From contig JAAYIN010000065.1 of the NCBI GenBank assembly GCA_012523405.1, positions 1-53,862 on the forward strand: 53,862 bases of DNA, in the 5' to 3' direction. This document shows, piece by piece, positions 44,147-53,174 of the stretch. The notes beneath the pieces are model-generated. The model worked only from the letters and a program-made list of their open reading frames with translations, was not told the origin of the DNA and searched no databases. Position 1 is the stretch's first letter. The number at the start of each line of letters is the position of its first letter. Origin of the DNA: Clostridiales bacterium. GTDB taxonomy: Bacteria > Bacillota > Clostridia > Christensenellales > Aristaeellaceae. The translations under genes were made by a program, and so were the position numbers.

Positions 44147-45166
44147 TTATCGATTAGCATACATTGTTTCATAGTAGTTTTGATAGTCGCCCTCAAGAAT
44201 ATTCACCCACCAGAAGCGATTTTCCAGATACCATTGCACCGTTAGCTTAATGCCGTCTTGGAATTTGGTCGATGGCAACCAACCCAGCTCGCTGTGGATT
44301 TTCGCAGGATCAATGGCATAGCGCATATCATGCCCGGGTCTGTCGGTTACATAGGTGATGAGGCTTTCAGGCTTTTTCAGCTCACGTAGTATCGTCCGCA
44401 CCACTTCGATATTGGTATATTCGTTGTGTCCGCCTACGTTGTACACCTCACCAGCGCGTCCAAGGCGCATAACCAGATCGATTGCCGAGCAGTGATCCTC
44501 CACATATAGCCAGTCGCGGATATTTTCGCCCTTCCCATAAACAGGCAACGACTGATCCGCAAGCGCGCGGGAGATCATCAGCGGAATCAGCTTCTCTGGG
44601 AAGTGATATGGGCCGTAGTTGTTAGAGCAGCGCGTGATCGACACGGGCAGCCCAAAGGTGCGCGAGTAGGCAAGCACCAGCAAATCAGCGGAAGCCTTGC
44701 TTGCGGAGTAGGGCGAGGATGTGTGAATAGGCGTATCCTCGGTAAAAAACAGTTCGGGCTGGTCAAGCGGCAAATCGCCATAGACCTCATCCGTGCTCAC
44801 CTGATGGAAGCGCGTGATGCCGTACTTTCGGCAAGCATCCATCAGCACCTGCGTGCCCATAATATTCGTACGAAGGAAAACACCAGGATCAACAATGGAG
44901 CGATCCACATGGCTTTCCGCTGCAAAGTTCACGATAATATCGGGTTTTACCTCTTCAAAGAGCTTTTCCACTATGTCTCTATCTGCAATATCGCCTCGAA
45001 TGAAGCGGAATTGATCGTTTTTCATCGCCTCTTCCAGCGTTGCAAGATTGCCCGCATAGGTAAGGGCATCCAAGCAAATGACATGATCCTCCGGATGATG
45101 TTTCAGCAAATAATAAATAAAATTCGAGCCAATAAAGCCCGCACCGCCAGTTACTACTATGTTCAC
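44147..45166 (-). CDS. rfbB: dTDP-glucose 4,6-dehydratase
   Basis: Converts dTDP-glucose to dTDP-4-keto-6-deoxyglucose, the entry to rhamnose and other deoxysugars. The 339-residue SDR protein has GGAGFIGS near the N terminus, STDEVYGD with the catalytic Asp-Glu, and YSASKA with the catalytic Tyr and Lys. I start it at the GTG at 45166, with AAGGAGGT 6 bases upstream. An in-frame ATG at 45214, preceded by GGAG at 6 bases, would add 16 residues. rfbA, rfbC and rfbD are not in the window. Confidence 0.95.
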   Translation of the reverse strand: MNIVVTGGAGFIGSNFIYYLLKHHPEDHVICLDALTYAGNLATLEEAMKNDQFRFIRGDIADRDIVEKLFEEVKPDIIVNFAAESHVDRSIVDPGVFLRTNIMGTQVLMDACRKYGITRFHQVSTDEVYGDLPLDQPELFFTEDTPIHTSSPYSASKASADLLVLAYSRTFGLPVSITRCSNNYGPYHFPEKLIPLMISRALADQSLPVYGKGENIRDWLYVEDHCSAIDLVMRLGRAGEVYNVGGHNEYTNIEVVRTILRELKKPESLITYVTDRPGHDMRYAIDPAKIHSELGWLPSTKFQDGIKLTVQWYLENRFWWVNILEGDYQNYYETMYANR

Positions 45167-45249
45167 TTTTGTACCTCCTTGTTCTGGCGCACCAATGCAA
45201 GGAATCCCAAGCATGGTGCACTCCGTGGGTTTGCACTTTTGTATTCAGA

Positions 45250-45325
45250 TGTTTGTTGTCATCCTCATATGAAACGAATTGTCATCTCCGTTTCTTCCAT
45301 TATTCCGCCATGACAATTCTTTTCC
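45250..45325. promoter_or_regulatory. inverted repeat in the rfbB leader
   Basis: GAATTGTCAT and ATGACAATTC form a perfect 10-bp inverted repeat with a 24-base loop in the 160-base leader of rfbB. GGCGGAA occurs twice nearby. No ligand or T-box motif is recognised. Confidence 0.45.
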
Positions 45326-45334
45326 GCCTATGCT

Positions 45335-45364
45335 ATTATACACTGAATCCGTGATTGGTGTAAA
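45335..45364 (-). promoter_or_regulatory. rfbB promoter
   Basis: TTTACA at 45364-45359, an 18-base spacer and TATAAT at 45340-45335 on the minus strand. The remainder of 45167-45420 carries the leader and no gene. Confidence 0.75.
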
Positions 45365-45421
45365 GCATCAAAGGATCATACGCACCAAATCAGATGTAAC
45401 ACTTGGATTTCATGCAAAGCA

Positions 45422-45454
45422 AAACCCCATCCAAAGCGTTGTTGGATGGGGTTT
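45422..45454 (-). terminator. aminopeptidase operon terminator
   Basis: On the minus strand AAACCCCATCCAA (45454-45442) pairs with TTGGATGGGGTTT (45434-45422), followed by TGCTTTG. A 13-bp stem just past the aminopeptidase stop. Confidence 0.8.
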
Positions 45455-45466
45455 GCTATGATATAT

Positions 45467-46582
45467 TTACTTTAAATTTTCAGGGTTGAGGGGCTTGAGT
45501 TCATCGACTACAAACAAGCCGTCTTTGCGCACAAGCACGTCATCAAAGTACATCTCGCCGCCGCCATATTCAGGCGTCTGGATGCAGACCAAATCCCAGT
45601 GAATGGCGCTCTTGTTGCCATTGGGACATTCGTCATAGCAGTTGCCGGGCGTGAAGTGGAAGCTTCCCGCGATCTTCTCATCAAAGAGCGTATCCTTGAT
45701 TGCCTTGGTGATGTAGGGATTCACGCCGATCGCAAATTCGCCGACGTAGCGTGCGCCTTCATCGGTATCAAAAATCTTGTTGATCAGCTCGGTGTTGTTG
45801 CACTCCGCCTTGATGATCTTACCGTTTTCAAAGGTCAAGCAGATATTGGTGAAGACATTGCCTTGATAGAGGCTGGGCGCATTGTACTGCACTGTGCCGT
45901 TCACGCTGTCCTTAATAGGCGCGGAGAATACCTCACCATCGGGGATATTGAGCTTGCCATCACATTTAATAGCAGGCTGACCCTTAATGGAGAATCTCAG
46001 GTCCGTTCCAGGACCAACGATATGCACCTTGTCAGTTGCTTCCATGCGCGTAACCAATGCATCCATCGCGGCGCTCATCTTGCTGTAGTCAAGGCAGCAT
46101 ACTTCAAAATAATGATCTTCGAATGCTTCCGTGCTGGTTTCTGCAAGCTGCGCCATGCTGGGGGTCGGGAAGCGAAGAACTGCCCATTTGGTCTTTGGAA
46201 CGCGGATCTGGGAATGCACAGGAGTGCTGTAATGCTGCATGAACAGCTTAGTTTTTTCTTGGGGAACATCGGAGGTTTCGTAGCTGTTGTTGCCGCCGCG
46301 AATGCCGATATACGCATCCACATCGCTCATGCGCTGTGCATCAAGCTTTGCTTCCTCATCCCATTTTTCTGCCGTACCGCCCATCATCAGCGCACGCTGA
46401 ATGGCGTTGTCACGGAGCACAACGATTGGCTCTGCGCCTACTTCGTACGCTTCGCGGATCAATGCGGTCACGAATTCTGTTTCAATACCAAAGTTTTCAA
46501 TGAGTACGCGCTCACCCTTTTTCAGACTGCAGGAGTACCGAATGAGCTGGCGGCTCAATTTGTCCAGACGAGGATCTCTCAT
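45467..46582 (-). CDS. M29-family metallo-aminopeptidase
   Basis: A 371-residue exopeptidase of the thermophilic aminopeptidase family (AmpS/PepS). The first metal ligand region is IPDGEVFSAP, and the C-terminal CPNGNKSAIHWDLVC carries the conserved His and Asp; a second Glu lies in YVGEFAIG. The ATG at 46582 follows GGAGG at 11 bases. The start lies 71 bases inside the end of the upstream acyltransferase gene, an unusually large overlap for this operon. Confidence 0.92.
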   Translation of the reverse strand: MRDPRLDKLSRQLIRYSCSLKKGERVLIENFGIETEFVTALIREAYEVGAEPIVVLRDNAIQRALMMGGTAEKWDEEAKLDAQRMSDVDAYIGIRGGNNSYETSDVPQEKTKLFMQHYSTPVHSQIRVPKTKWAVLRFPTPSMAQLAETSTEAFEDHYFEVCCLDYSKMSAAMDALVTRMEATDKVHIVGPGTDLRFSIKGQPAIKCDGKLNIPDGEVFSAPIKDSVNGTVQYNAPSLYQGNVFTNICLTFENGKIIKAECNNTELINKIFDTDEGARYVGEFAIGVNPYITKAIKDTLFDEKIAGSFHFTPGNCYDECPNGNKSAIHWDLVCIQTPEYGGGEMYFDDVLVRKDGLFVVDELKPLNPENLK

Positions 46583-47783
46583 GTTTGTTCCTACCTCCAT
46601 ATTTTGTAATCATATTATTTATGAATTTCGCCATCGGCTTTTCAACGCCATAGGTGGCAGCCATTGCGACGACAAGGGATAGACTGAAGCACAGCACCGT
46701 ATACGCAAGCTGCAAATTGAAATCGTAGTGAAGGGTATTGGGAAACCAGCCCTTGGCAATTTCAACCGCAAGAAATTGGTGCCATACATACAGGTTAAAG
46801 GATATGCCCGCTAGAAAGCGCATCAAGCGATTGCTCAGCAGCCACTGAAGTGCGCGGGGCATATACGCGGCCGAAAGCATGCTGACAAGCAGCGTTAATG
46901 CCAACGGTAAGCGCATGCGCAGCTGTGAGAGCCTTAGCTCCTCATGCCCGTCCATGCTGGCCGTTGACTGCGCTTTTAGCAGCATCAGCACCACAATGAT
47001 GCTTGCTGCAAAGAGCAATAGTGAAATCACATGGTATAAACGGCACTGCTTCCTATCTATTTCTTGCAGCTGTTCCCGAATAAAGCAATAGATCATCGCG
47101 CCCAGCATGCCCAGCGCATAGACATCCAAGAATGCAGGCATTTGGTTGATAAATATCGAAGTATCAGGCACCGCATAATAAACAATCCCGCGATATATCC
47201 AGCCCGCCGCTGCCATCAGCAGCAGCGTTATCGCTGGCTTTTTCTGCGCCGCTCGCGCAATCCACGGAAAAATCAGATAGAATTGCAGCTCAATGGCTAC
47301 CGTCCATAGCGCAGTATTGAGCAGCGTATTTAGATAGGTCTGGTGAAAGAAAGTAAAGGTAAATGTGAAGTGGGTAATCAAATCAAAACCCAACGACTGT
47401 GCTGAATACTGCCTGGATTGAGGCAGTACAAAGCAAAACAAAATCACTAAAATACAAAGTAAGTAGGATGGCACAATACGAACAAGGCGATTGAGATAGA
47501 ATCTCCGCACACTTGGAATCTGAATGTTCTCTCTCTTTTGCCTTGCATAGGGCAAGAAGAGCAGAAAGCCCGACAGCAGCATCATGCCATCCACAAATAG
47601 ATAGCTAGAACGCGTAAAAAAATCCAGATTAATATTCATGTCAAACAAGGCGAAACGTTGCGGCAACCATCCTTGCTGCCATAGATGGTAGTTGACAACA
47701 AAGAGCACCATCAACGCACGAAAACCGTATAATACACCAATTTCCAAGCGTTCATTTGCTTTTTTGTTAGCTTCCGCTTTCAT
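46512..47783 (-). CDS. acyltransferase-3 family membrane protein
   Basis: A 423-residue multi-span membrane O-acyltransferase (OatA/OafA type). The N-terminal LYGFRALMVLFVVNYHLW carries the conserved R...H pair expected in the active site. FFTRSSYLFVDGMMLLSGF and FLNRLVRI-like YLNRLVRIVPSY follow, with about ten membrane segments. The start is the ATG at 47783, preceded by GGAGG at 6 bases, overlapping the upstream gene by 17 bases. There is no SGNH domain. The acceptor (peptidoglycan, teichoic acid or polysaccharide) cannot be told. Confidence 0.88.
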   Translation of the reverse strand: MKAEANKKANERLEIGVLYGFRALMVLFVVNYHLWQQGWLPQRFALFDMNINLDFFTRSSYLFVDGMMLLSGFLLFLPYARQKRENIQIPSVRRFYLNRLVRIVPSYLLCILVILFCFVLPQSRQYSAQSLGFDLITHFTFTFTFFHQTYLNTLLNTALWTVAIELQFYLIFPWIARAAQKKPAITLLLMAAAGWIYRGIVYYAVPDTSIFINQMPAFLDVYALGMLGAMIYCFIREQLQEIDRKQCRLYHVISLLLFAASIIVVLMLLKAQSTASMDGHEELRLSQLRMRLPLALTLLVSMLSAAYMPRALQWLLSNRLMRFLAGISFNLYVWHQFLAVEIAKGWFPNTLHYDFNLQLAYTVLCFSLSLVVAMAATYGVEKPMAKFINNMITKYGGRNKHERSSSGQIEPPAHSVLLQSEKG

Positions 47784-50706
47784 CCTCGCCCTCCGATACA
47801 AGCATGTCCTCCGCATTTGCCGGCTCAGCAGGGGTTTGAATTTCGGGCTGTGCCGCTTGGGTGATCACCAGCTCGGGCAAACCCGATTCGCCAACGCGTT
47901 CGAATTTGTACACGACATCCTGACCATTGCGGATATCCCTTAAGCTCAGGGATTTTGCGTCTACATTGCTAACCTTATGGGTGAGCGTCATTTCTTCAAG
48001 GGTTGTCCCTGTGTACAAGCTAAAGTTGTTGACCTTGAAATACAGCGTCTCGCCCATCAAATCGCAAGTGCTGTCGGTTTTAAACTCCGCTGTTTTATCC
48101 GTTGTGGATTTCCAGCTGCCAAGAATCAAATATGCACGCCTGCCAAGCTTCTTATCGGCTACATCCTTGTAGTCGGTGATGCGTTGATAATACGGGAGTG
48201 CTTCATATGGTTTGTCCTCACTATAGAGCTGCTCTGCATATTCGTAGCATGCCAGCTGATACATTTCAAGTAAATCCTTGTAGCTCTGGGGGGCATCTGT
48301 CAGGTCAAATCCATCCAGCGTTTGGATGACGGTGAGATAATCTTTGCCATCCATTGCGCTGCGCGCAGGATCTGCCACAACGCCATAGTATGCGCTATAG
48401 CATTCCTCCGCAAGCGTGCTCGCATCTTCGTAGCCAGCAATGGCCTCAAACATATCGCCCGCTGCTACCCAGTCCCCCGCTTCCTTCAGCTGGTTTGCAA
48501 TCGCATACTGGCACGCGTTGTAGCGCTCTACCGCCTCAGGTATATCGGACATCTCCTGATAAAGTGCGCTTGCGCTTGCGTAATCGCCCGCTTCTTCAAG
48601 TGCTTTGGCATCACTGAGCGCAAGGTCGCTTAGCTCTTTAGCTGCTTCCTCGTTTGTCACAATACTCTTGAGCAGGTCAATAGCGGTATCGGTATCGCCC
48701 GTTTCCTTGCTTTGAAGTGCCAGCTGGTAGGTTGCTTCCTCCAGCAAGGTTTGGCTATCCTCATAGTTGCCCAGAAGTGTCAATTGCTCAACTGCACCAG
48801 CATAGTCCTTGTTTTCAAGAAGGGCTGCCGCCAACTGATATCTGCATTTCTTGAGCTTGGTTACGCTATCCTGATAGCTTCCCAGCTCCTCATAGCGGGT
48901 GAGCGCCTCTGCATAGTTGCCTTCTGCCAGCAGCTTTTCAGCCAGCTGATAATGTACGGTTTGCAGCTGCTTTTCGCTATCACTGAATCCCTCCGCACTT
49001 TTAAGCAACTGCTCAGCCGATGCATAGTCGCCCGTTTCAATTGCATCCATAGCCAGCTGATAATTGACCTCACTGAGCTGCTCGTAGGCATCATCATAGT
49101 TGGTCACAGTATCAAACAAAGCTGCTGCGCCCGCGAAATCGCCTGATTCCTTCTTGGCTACAGCTTGTGCATAAATACAGGTTTGGGCTTGTCCCTCACT
49201 ATCCAAATACCCTAGGATTTTTTGGAATAGCGCAGTTGCTTTCTCATAATCACCGGCACGCTTGGTTTCCGTTGCCAGCTGATAGATGCAGTCATTTGCT
49301 TTGGCTGTAGAATCCGAATAGCCATTAGATTTGAGGTACAAATCCCCCGCTACTTCGTATTCGCCGGCAGCAAGCTTGAGCTCTGCGAGCTCATAGTTCG
49401 CTTGGTTGCACAGCTGAGCTGAGTCCTCATATTCGTCAAGGGTTGACAGGAGCGCGAGTGCTTCTTCATATTCAGCGGCTTCAAAATGCGCACGTCCTAC
49501 TTGATAAGCACATTCCTGCACCTTTACATTCGCATCCTTGTAATCGGCAATGCCTCTGAACAGCAATTGCGCAACGAGGTAATTTTCCGCCTGCAGCATG
49601 ACGTCCGCTTGCTGATAGGTGGTCTCTCTATACTTGTCTTCGCTGTCCTCATAGTCCTCTAGCGACTGGAACATTTCAGCTGCCATGTCATACTTGCCTG
49701 CCTGGAGATATTCATCGCCAAGCTCGTATACGGCCTGCTGCCACATATCGTGACTGTCCGAAAAATCGCCAAGTGCTTTAAACCCAGCTACGGCTTTTTC
49801 AAGCTCTTCTAGCCCGCCTGCTTGCAGGCTTGTCTTTGCCTCTTCATAGTCGCAGCTTAACAGTTGATTTTCAGCATCCAAATAGCCGCCCATATCAGCA
49901 AATGCTGTACGTGCCTGAGTATAATCGCCGCTTTGCAGCTGCTTAATCGCAGCGTTGTACTTCACTGTCGGTACGCCCCACAGCACTGCTGCACCTGCCA
50001 CAACCGCAAGGATGATCACTGCGACCATTGCCTTTGAGAGCTGCTTGCGGCGGCGGGTCTTTGCGATTTGCTGCGTCTCCTGAGTCTGGGAAATTTCGCT
50101 GTTCTCTTCCCTTGCACGGCGTGCAGCCTCTGCGAGCTTTTGCTCGTGCACGGAGATCACCTGCTGTACATTCTCAGGATTAAAGCTGGCAAAAACAGAT
50201 TCGCGCTTGCGTTCACAGCGGCAGCAACGATTGCTGTCAATCGCATTGGCGCGTCCGCAAACACAGAGCCATAGCTGCTCTTGCACCTGAGGATAACCAA
50301 CTGCATCGCCGCCCGCTACAAAGCGAAGCTGATCCAGCCAGCGGCCACTAGGGAGATTGTTAGGCTGATAATTGGTGATCTGTGCATTTCCGCGGCGCCA
50401 AATCGTTGCGTCGTCAAACCAAACCTTCTCAATCACCAGATCAATGCCCGTTGTTGTGCCCCATTGCGTAGGCAAGATCACGATGCTGAAGCGTTCGCCG
50501 ACACCAGCCTTCAGCCCTTGAATGCGCTCCATTTGCTTGAAGAGCTGATTGTTTTGTTGGTCAAAGCACATCAATGTCACCTGTACAGATGTAACCACCT
50601 TATCGCTCAAGTTGTTAAGCACAAACGTACATTCCAAAGCGTCTTCTGTGGGCAGTGCATATTGCCACAGCTCCACAGGACAAGTCAAATCAATTTTCAC
50701 GTGCAA
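47767..50706 (-). CDS. zinc-ribbon / single-span / TPR-repeat surface protein
   Basis: A 979-residue protein without a signal peptide. An N-terminal beta-rich domain (1-140) is followed by a zinc ribbon, C148-V-C150-G and C161-C-R-C164. A charged segment leads to one membrane helix at about 226-244; the RRRKQ before it predicts N-in, C-out. Outside are about 13 repeats of exactly 37 residues (for example YQLAEKLLAEGNYAEALTRY, then a GSYQDS turn), each TPR/SEL1-like. A C-terminal beta domain (about 880-955) and an acidic tail end it. It overlaps the acyltransferase gene and follows a secreted-protein gene. Function unknown. Confidence 0.85.
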   Translation of the reverse strand: MHVKIDLTCPVELWQYALPTEDALECTFVLNNLSDKVVTSVQVTLMCFDQQNNQLFKQMERIQGLKAGVGERFSIVILPTQWGTTTGIDLVIEKVWFDDATIWRRGNAQITNYQPNNLPSGRWLDQLRFVAGGDAVGYPQVQEQLWLCVCGRANAIDSNRCCRCERKRESVFASFNPENVQQVISVHEQKLAEAARRAREENSEISQTQETQQIAKTRRRKQLSKAMVAVIILAVVAGAAVLWGVPTVKYNAAIKQLQSGDYTQARTAFADMGGYLDAENQLLSCDYEEAKTSLQAGGLEELEKAVAGFKALGDFSDSHDMWQQAVYELGDEYLQAGKYDMAAEMFQSLEDYEDSEDKYRETTYQQADVMLQAENYLVAQLLFRGIADYKDANVKVQECAYQVGRAHFEAAEYEEALALLSTLDEYEDSAQLCNQANYELAELKLAAGEYEVAGDLYLKSNGYSDSTAKANDCIYQLATETKRAGDYEKATALFQKILGYLDSEGQAQTCIYAQAVAKKESGDFAGAAALFDTVTNYDDAYEQLSEVNYQLAMDAIETGDYASAEQLLKSAEGFSDSEKQLQTVHYQLAEKLLAEGNYAEALTRYEELGSYQDSVTKLKKCRYQLAAALLENKDYAGAVEQLTLLGNYEDSQTLLEEATYQLALQSKETGDTDTAIDLLKSIVTNEEAAKELSDLALSDAKALEEAGDYASASALYQEMSDIPEAVERYNACQYAIANQLKEAGDWVAAGDMFEAIAGYEDASTLAEECYSAYYGVVADPARSAMDGKDYLTVIQTLDGFDLTDAPQSYKDLLEMYQLACYEYAEQLYSEDKPYEALPYYQRITDYKDVADKKLGRRAYLILGSWKSTTDKTAEFKTDSTCDLMGETLYFKVNNFSLYTGTTLEEMTLTHKVSNVDAKSLSLRDIRNGQDVVYKFERVGESGLPELVITQAAQPEIQTPAEPANAEDMLVSEGEDESGS

Positions 50707-50731
50707 ACCTCCCTGTTTCCCATTTTTTTGT

Positions 50732-51961
50732 TTACCACGAGTAAATCATAAGCTCAGAGAGCTTTTCATCCACAAAGATCATATGCAGCGTCACCGTTAC
50801 AGTCTCACCGTCACGCTCCACAGTGGTCACATAGCTAATGTCCTTTGTGCGTGCATCCAATTTTTCCAGCACACCCATGGGAGAGTTAATTCCGTCGCCG
50901 TATAAAATCGACGTATTGCCCAGAACGCGCCCCTGACCATCGCTTTGAAACGCTGCCAAGACGCTGTCGGTTGAGTCGCCTATGCGAATGCCGCGCGGTC
51001 CGGCCAAGGTGTCCTTGGTCACACTAAAGGATTCGAGTTTGCTTCTTGAGCCGTCACCGCTGATGGTGTAGCTAAACATCAGCCCATCGCGCTGGGTGAT
51101 CAAAAGCATTTCGCCCGTATCATCCTGCACGCTTTGTTGATCCAGCACTGCACCAAAAAGCGTAATTGCATCGTTCTCATTAAAGGACAGATAATTGATA
51201 TTGCTAAAGATCAAATCCGCCGATGAAAAGCCAGCCTTTTCACTTCTGATAAAATAGCCGTCTGCAACGCTTTGAGGCTGCGGCGCTGCTGTTTGGGGAA
51301 GCTCGTCCCCGCTGCCTGCCGCCTCCACGCTCATTACCGAGTTCAGGTTCTTTTCTACATCTGCGAGCGCAACAAACGAACTCAGTCCATATACGTTGAT
51401 ACCCGTTACCTCGCCGTTATGAACCGTGTATACGATTCCAGCATCCGTATATCGATCCTCGCCTGCCATCACATGGATAGCGCAGCGCACTGACTGAATT
51501 TTTCCGCCATCATGCTGCGCCCAGCACCAGTATGCCGCGCGCGGAAGGCTATTAAGGCGATAGAAGGAAGCGAAAGAACCGTCGCCCATCAGATCAGGAT
51601 TCTGCCAGCCATAGCTTTCAAGCAGTATCTCAGAAGCACTCCCAAGCAATATGCCCCTGGGGGATGCATATGCCTCATCGGTAACAGCAATCGCCCTGAT
51701 CACACTGTTTGCATCCAGCACAGGCTTGTCGTAGTAGATGGTTGCAAAACTATAGATAAACGCATAGCCGTCCTCTGTCTTTGATTCCTCGCCAATGGGT
51801 GCGTTGAGTGGCTGCTCCCCGATACTGTCACGCATCACCTGCGAAATCCAAGTATTCAGTTCTGTTTCGGATAGCACGCCTGCATCATCCGCCAACGCTG
51901 GTATCATGATCATGCAAAGTAAAAATGTCGCAATCAATCCCCAGCAAGAATAATGCTTCAA
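50732..51961 (-). CDS. secreted protein with duplicated domain, unknown function
   Basis: A 409-residue protein with a signal peptide (hydrophobic 7-22, ALA-DD near 24). The start is TTG at 51961 with AGGAG 9 bases upstream. Two similar halves are visible: SPRGILLGSASEILLESYGW near residue 100 and GPRGIRIGDSTDSVLAAFQS near 325. This is an internal duplication, and the same module occurs once in the protein at 39791-40393. A Pro/Gln/Ala linker joins the halves. It leads the operon with the TPR membrane protein, 25 bases downstream. No known family is recognised. Confidence 0.8.
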   Translation of the reverse strand: MKHYSCWGLIATFLLCMIMIPALADDAGVLSETELNTWISQVMRDSIGEQPLNAPIGEESKTEDGYAFIYSFATIYYDKPVLDANSVIRAIAVTDEAYASPRGILLGSASEILLESYGWQNPDLMGDGSFASFYRLNSLPRAAYWCWAQHDGGKIQSVRCAIHVMAGEDRYTDAGIVYTVHNGEVTGINVYGLSSFVALADVEKNLNSVMSVEAAGSGDELPQTAAPQPQSVADGYFIRSEKAGFSSADLIFSNINYLSFNENDAITLFGAVLDQQSVQDDTGEMLLITQRDGLMFSYTISGDGSRSKLESFSVTKDTLAGPRGIRIGDSTDSVLAAFQSDGQGRVLGNTSILYGDGINSPMGVLEKLDARTKDISYVTTVERDGETVTVTLHMIFVDEKLSELMIYSW

Positions 51962-51978
51962 TCAGACCGACTCCTTTC

Positions 51979-52017
51979 AAAAAGAGCGGAGAACGCTCAT
52001 ATAACACAATTATACCA
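51979..52017 (-). promoter_or_regulatory. promoter and mini-hairpin of the envelope operon
   Basis: TATAAT at 52014-52009 has a TG extension (TGG before it); the -35 is weak. The leader then forms GAGCG-TTCTC-CGCTC (51998-51984) followed by five T, a short stem that may act as a weak attenuator before the TTG start. Confidence 0.55.
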
Positions 52018-52126
52018 CGTTATATTGTACATGAAAGCATAGAAATTGTATAGTCTATTGGTAAATAAAGTGTCCACGTACGTACAAATTTTACAAATGC
52101 CCCTAGGCAATCAGACATCATTCCAC

Positions 52127-52156
52127 AAAAAAAGCACACCTTGCGGCACGCTTTTT
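52127..52156 (-). terminator. ppa terminator
   Basis: On the minus strand AAAAAGCGTGCC pairs with GGTGTGCTTTTT around a GCAA tetraloop, with a run of seven T. About 30 bases past the ppa stop. Confidence 0.85.
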
Positions 52157-52184
52157 GCAGTATTGTCTATTGGCTGATGGTTTT

Positions 52185-52718
52185 TCAACGGCAGAACTTT
52201 TCAATATAGGCATCCAAGCACTTTTGGATGACATCCTTTGCAACGTCTGCTCCATTGAGTTCATCCACAACGGTTTCTTTGTCTTCAAGGTTCTTGTAGA
52301 CGCTGAAGAAGTGGGACATTTCAGAGAAAATATGGGTCTGAAGCTCGCTCACATCGTGATAGGTGTTGTAGTTGGGGTCTTGGTATGGGATCGCAATGAT
52401 CTTCTCATCCAGTCTGCCCTGATCAAGCATCGTGATGACGCCGATTGGATAGCAGCGGACAAGGCTCAAAGGCTGGATGACTTCACTGCAAAGCACCAGC
52501 ACATCCAGAGGATCGTTATCGTCTGCCCATGTTCTTGGGATAAAACCATAGTTTGCCGGATAGTGAGTGGATGTATATAGAATGCGGTCTAAAACCAAAT
52601 GACCCGTTTCCTTATCCAACTCATATTTTTTCTTGCTGCCTTTTTCAATTTCAATTACTGCGATAAAATCGTCCTTCGTAATGCGCGAAGGCGAGATATC
52701 ATGCCAAATATTACTCAT
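52185..52718 (-). CDS. ppa: inorganic pyrophosphatase, family I
   Basis: Hydrolyses pyrophosphate from biosynthetic reactions. The 177-residue soluble enzyme has IEIEKGSKKKYELDK, YPANYGFIPRTW and the metal-binding WADDNDPLDVLV signature. GAGG lies about 10 bases before the ATG. A single-gene unit with its own promoter and terminator. The family I soluble form is used here, not the manganese family II type common in some Firmicutes. Confidence 0.96.
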   Translation of the reverse strand: MSNIWHDISPSRITKDDFIAVIEIEKGSKKKYELDKETGHLVLDRILYTSTHYPANYGFIPRTWADDNDPLDVLVLCSEVIQPLSLVRCYPIGVITMLDQGRLDEKIIAIPYQDPNYNTYHDVSELQTHIFSEMSHFFSVYKNLEDKETVVDELNGADVAKDVIQKCLDAYIEKFCR

Positions 52719-52761
52719 GGCTCATCTTCCTCACTCTCATCATTCTTTCTTTAACAAAGCT

Positions 52762-52790
52762 ATTGTAGCAAGCATGACGGTTTTTGTAAA
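52762..52790 (-). promoter_or_regulatory. ppa promoter
   Basis: TTTACA at 52790-52785, 17-base spacer, TACAAT at 52767-52762 on the minus strand. Confidence 0.8.
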
Positions 52791-52808
52791 GCTATTCCGT
52801 TACATATA

Positions 52809-52817
52809 TGGTACAAT
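52809..52817 (+). promoter_or_regulatory. probable lipoprotein promoter
   Basis: TGGTACAAT gives an extended -10 (TACAAT at 52812-52817); the -35 is not clear. It is back-to-back with the ppa promoter. Confidence 0.4.
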
Positions 52818-52854
52818 ACAACGAATCCGTATTTAACAAGGAGGGTCACAAACG

Positions 52855-53076
52855 ATGAACAAGCGTATAGCTTATCTTTTATTACTCTGTCTGGCGGCAC
52901 TTATGCTGCTTACCGGCTGCTATAGCGATGCAGATCCTGTAACCGACAACCCCTCGCAGCCATCAGCCATCACCGCTCCTGCTGATGATAGCGTTCAGGA
53001 CATGACGCAGACAAACCAATCGCCTGAAAACACCAAAGAGCCCGGCGGAAGCAGCGACCCCGGGATCAATGGATAA
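52855..53076 (+). CDS. small lipoprotein
   Basis: A 73-residue protein with a lipoprotein signal (KR, hydrophobic core, lipobox LTGC with Cys22). The mature part is about 50 residues, rich in Pro, Ser, Thr, Asp and Asn, with no recognisable fold. AAGGAGGG precedes the ATG. It would be a short lipid-anchored surface peptide of unknown role. It could also be the remnant of a longer gene, but no continuation is visible downstream. Confidence 0.7.
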   Translation: MNKRIAYLLLLCLAALMLLTGCYSDADPVTDNPSQPSAITAPADDSVQDMTQTNQSPENTKEPGGSSDPGING

Positions 53077-53174
53077 TCCAAATATGCGGTGCTCCTGTAC
53101 CGCTTTTTGACTCCTCTAAAGTGTAGTTTATCTACACTTATTTTTTTACTTTCATATTGGATGCAACATCCACC

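Noticed and set aside
48100-50000. Regular 111-base periodicity resembling a tandem DNA repeat or array
   Set aside because: The period corresponds to 37-residue protein repeats inside one long gene; spacers and repeats are not of CRISPR type.
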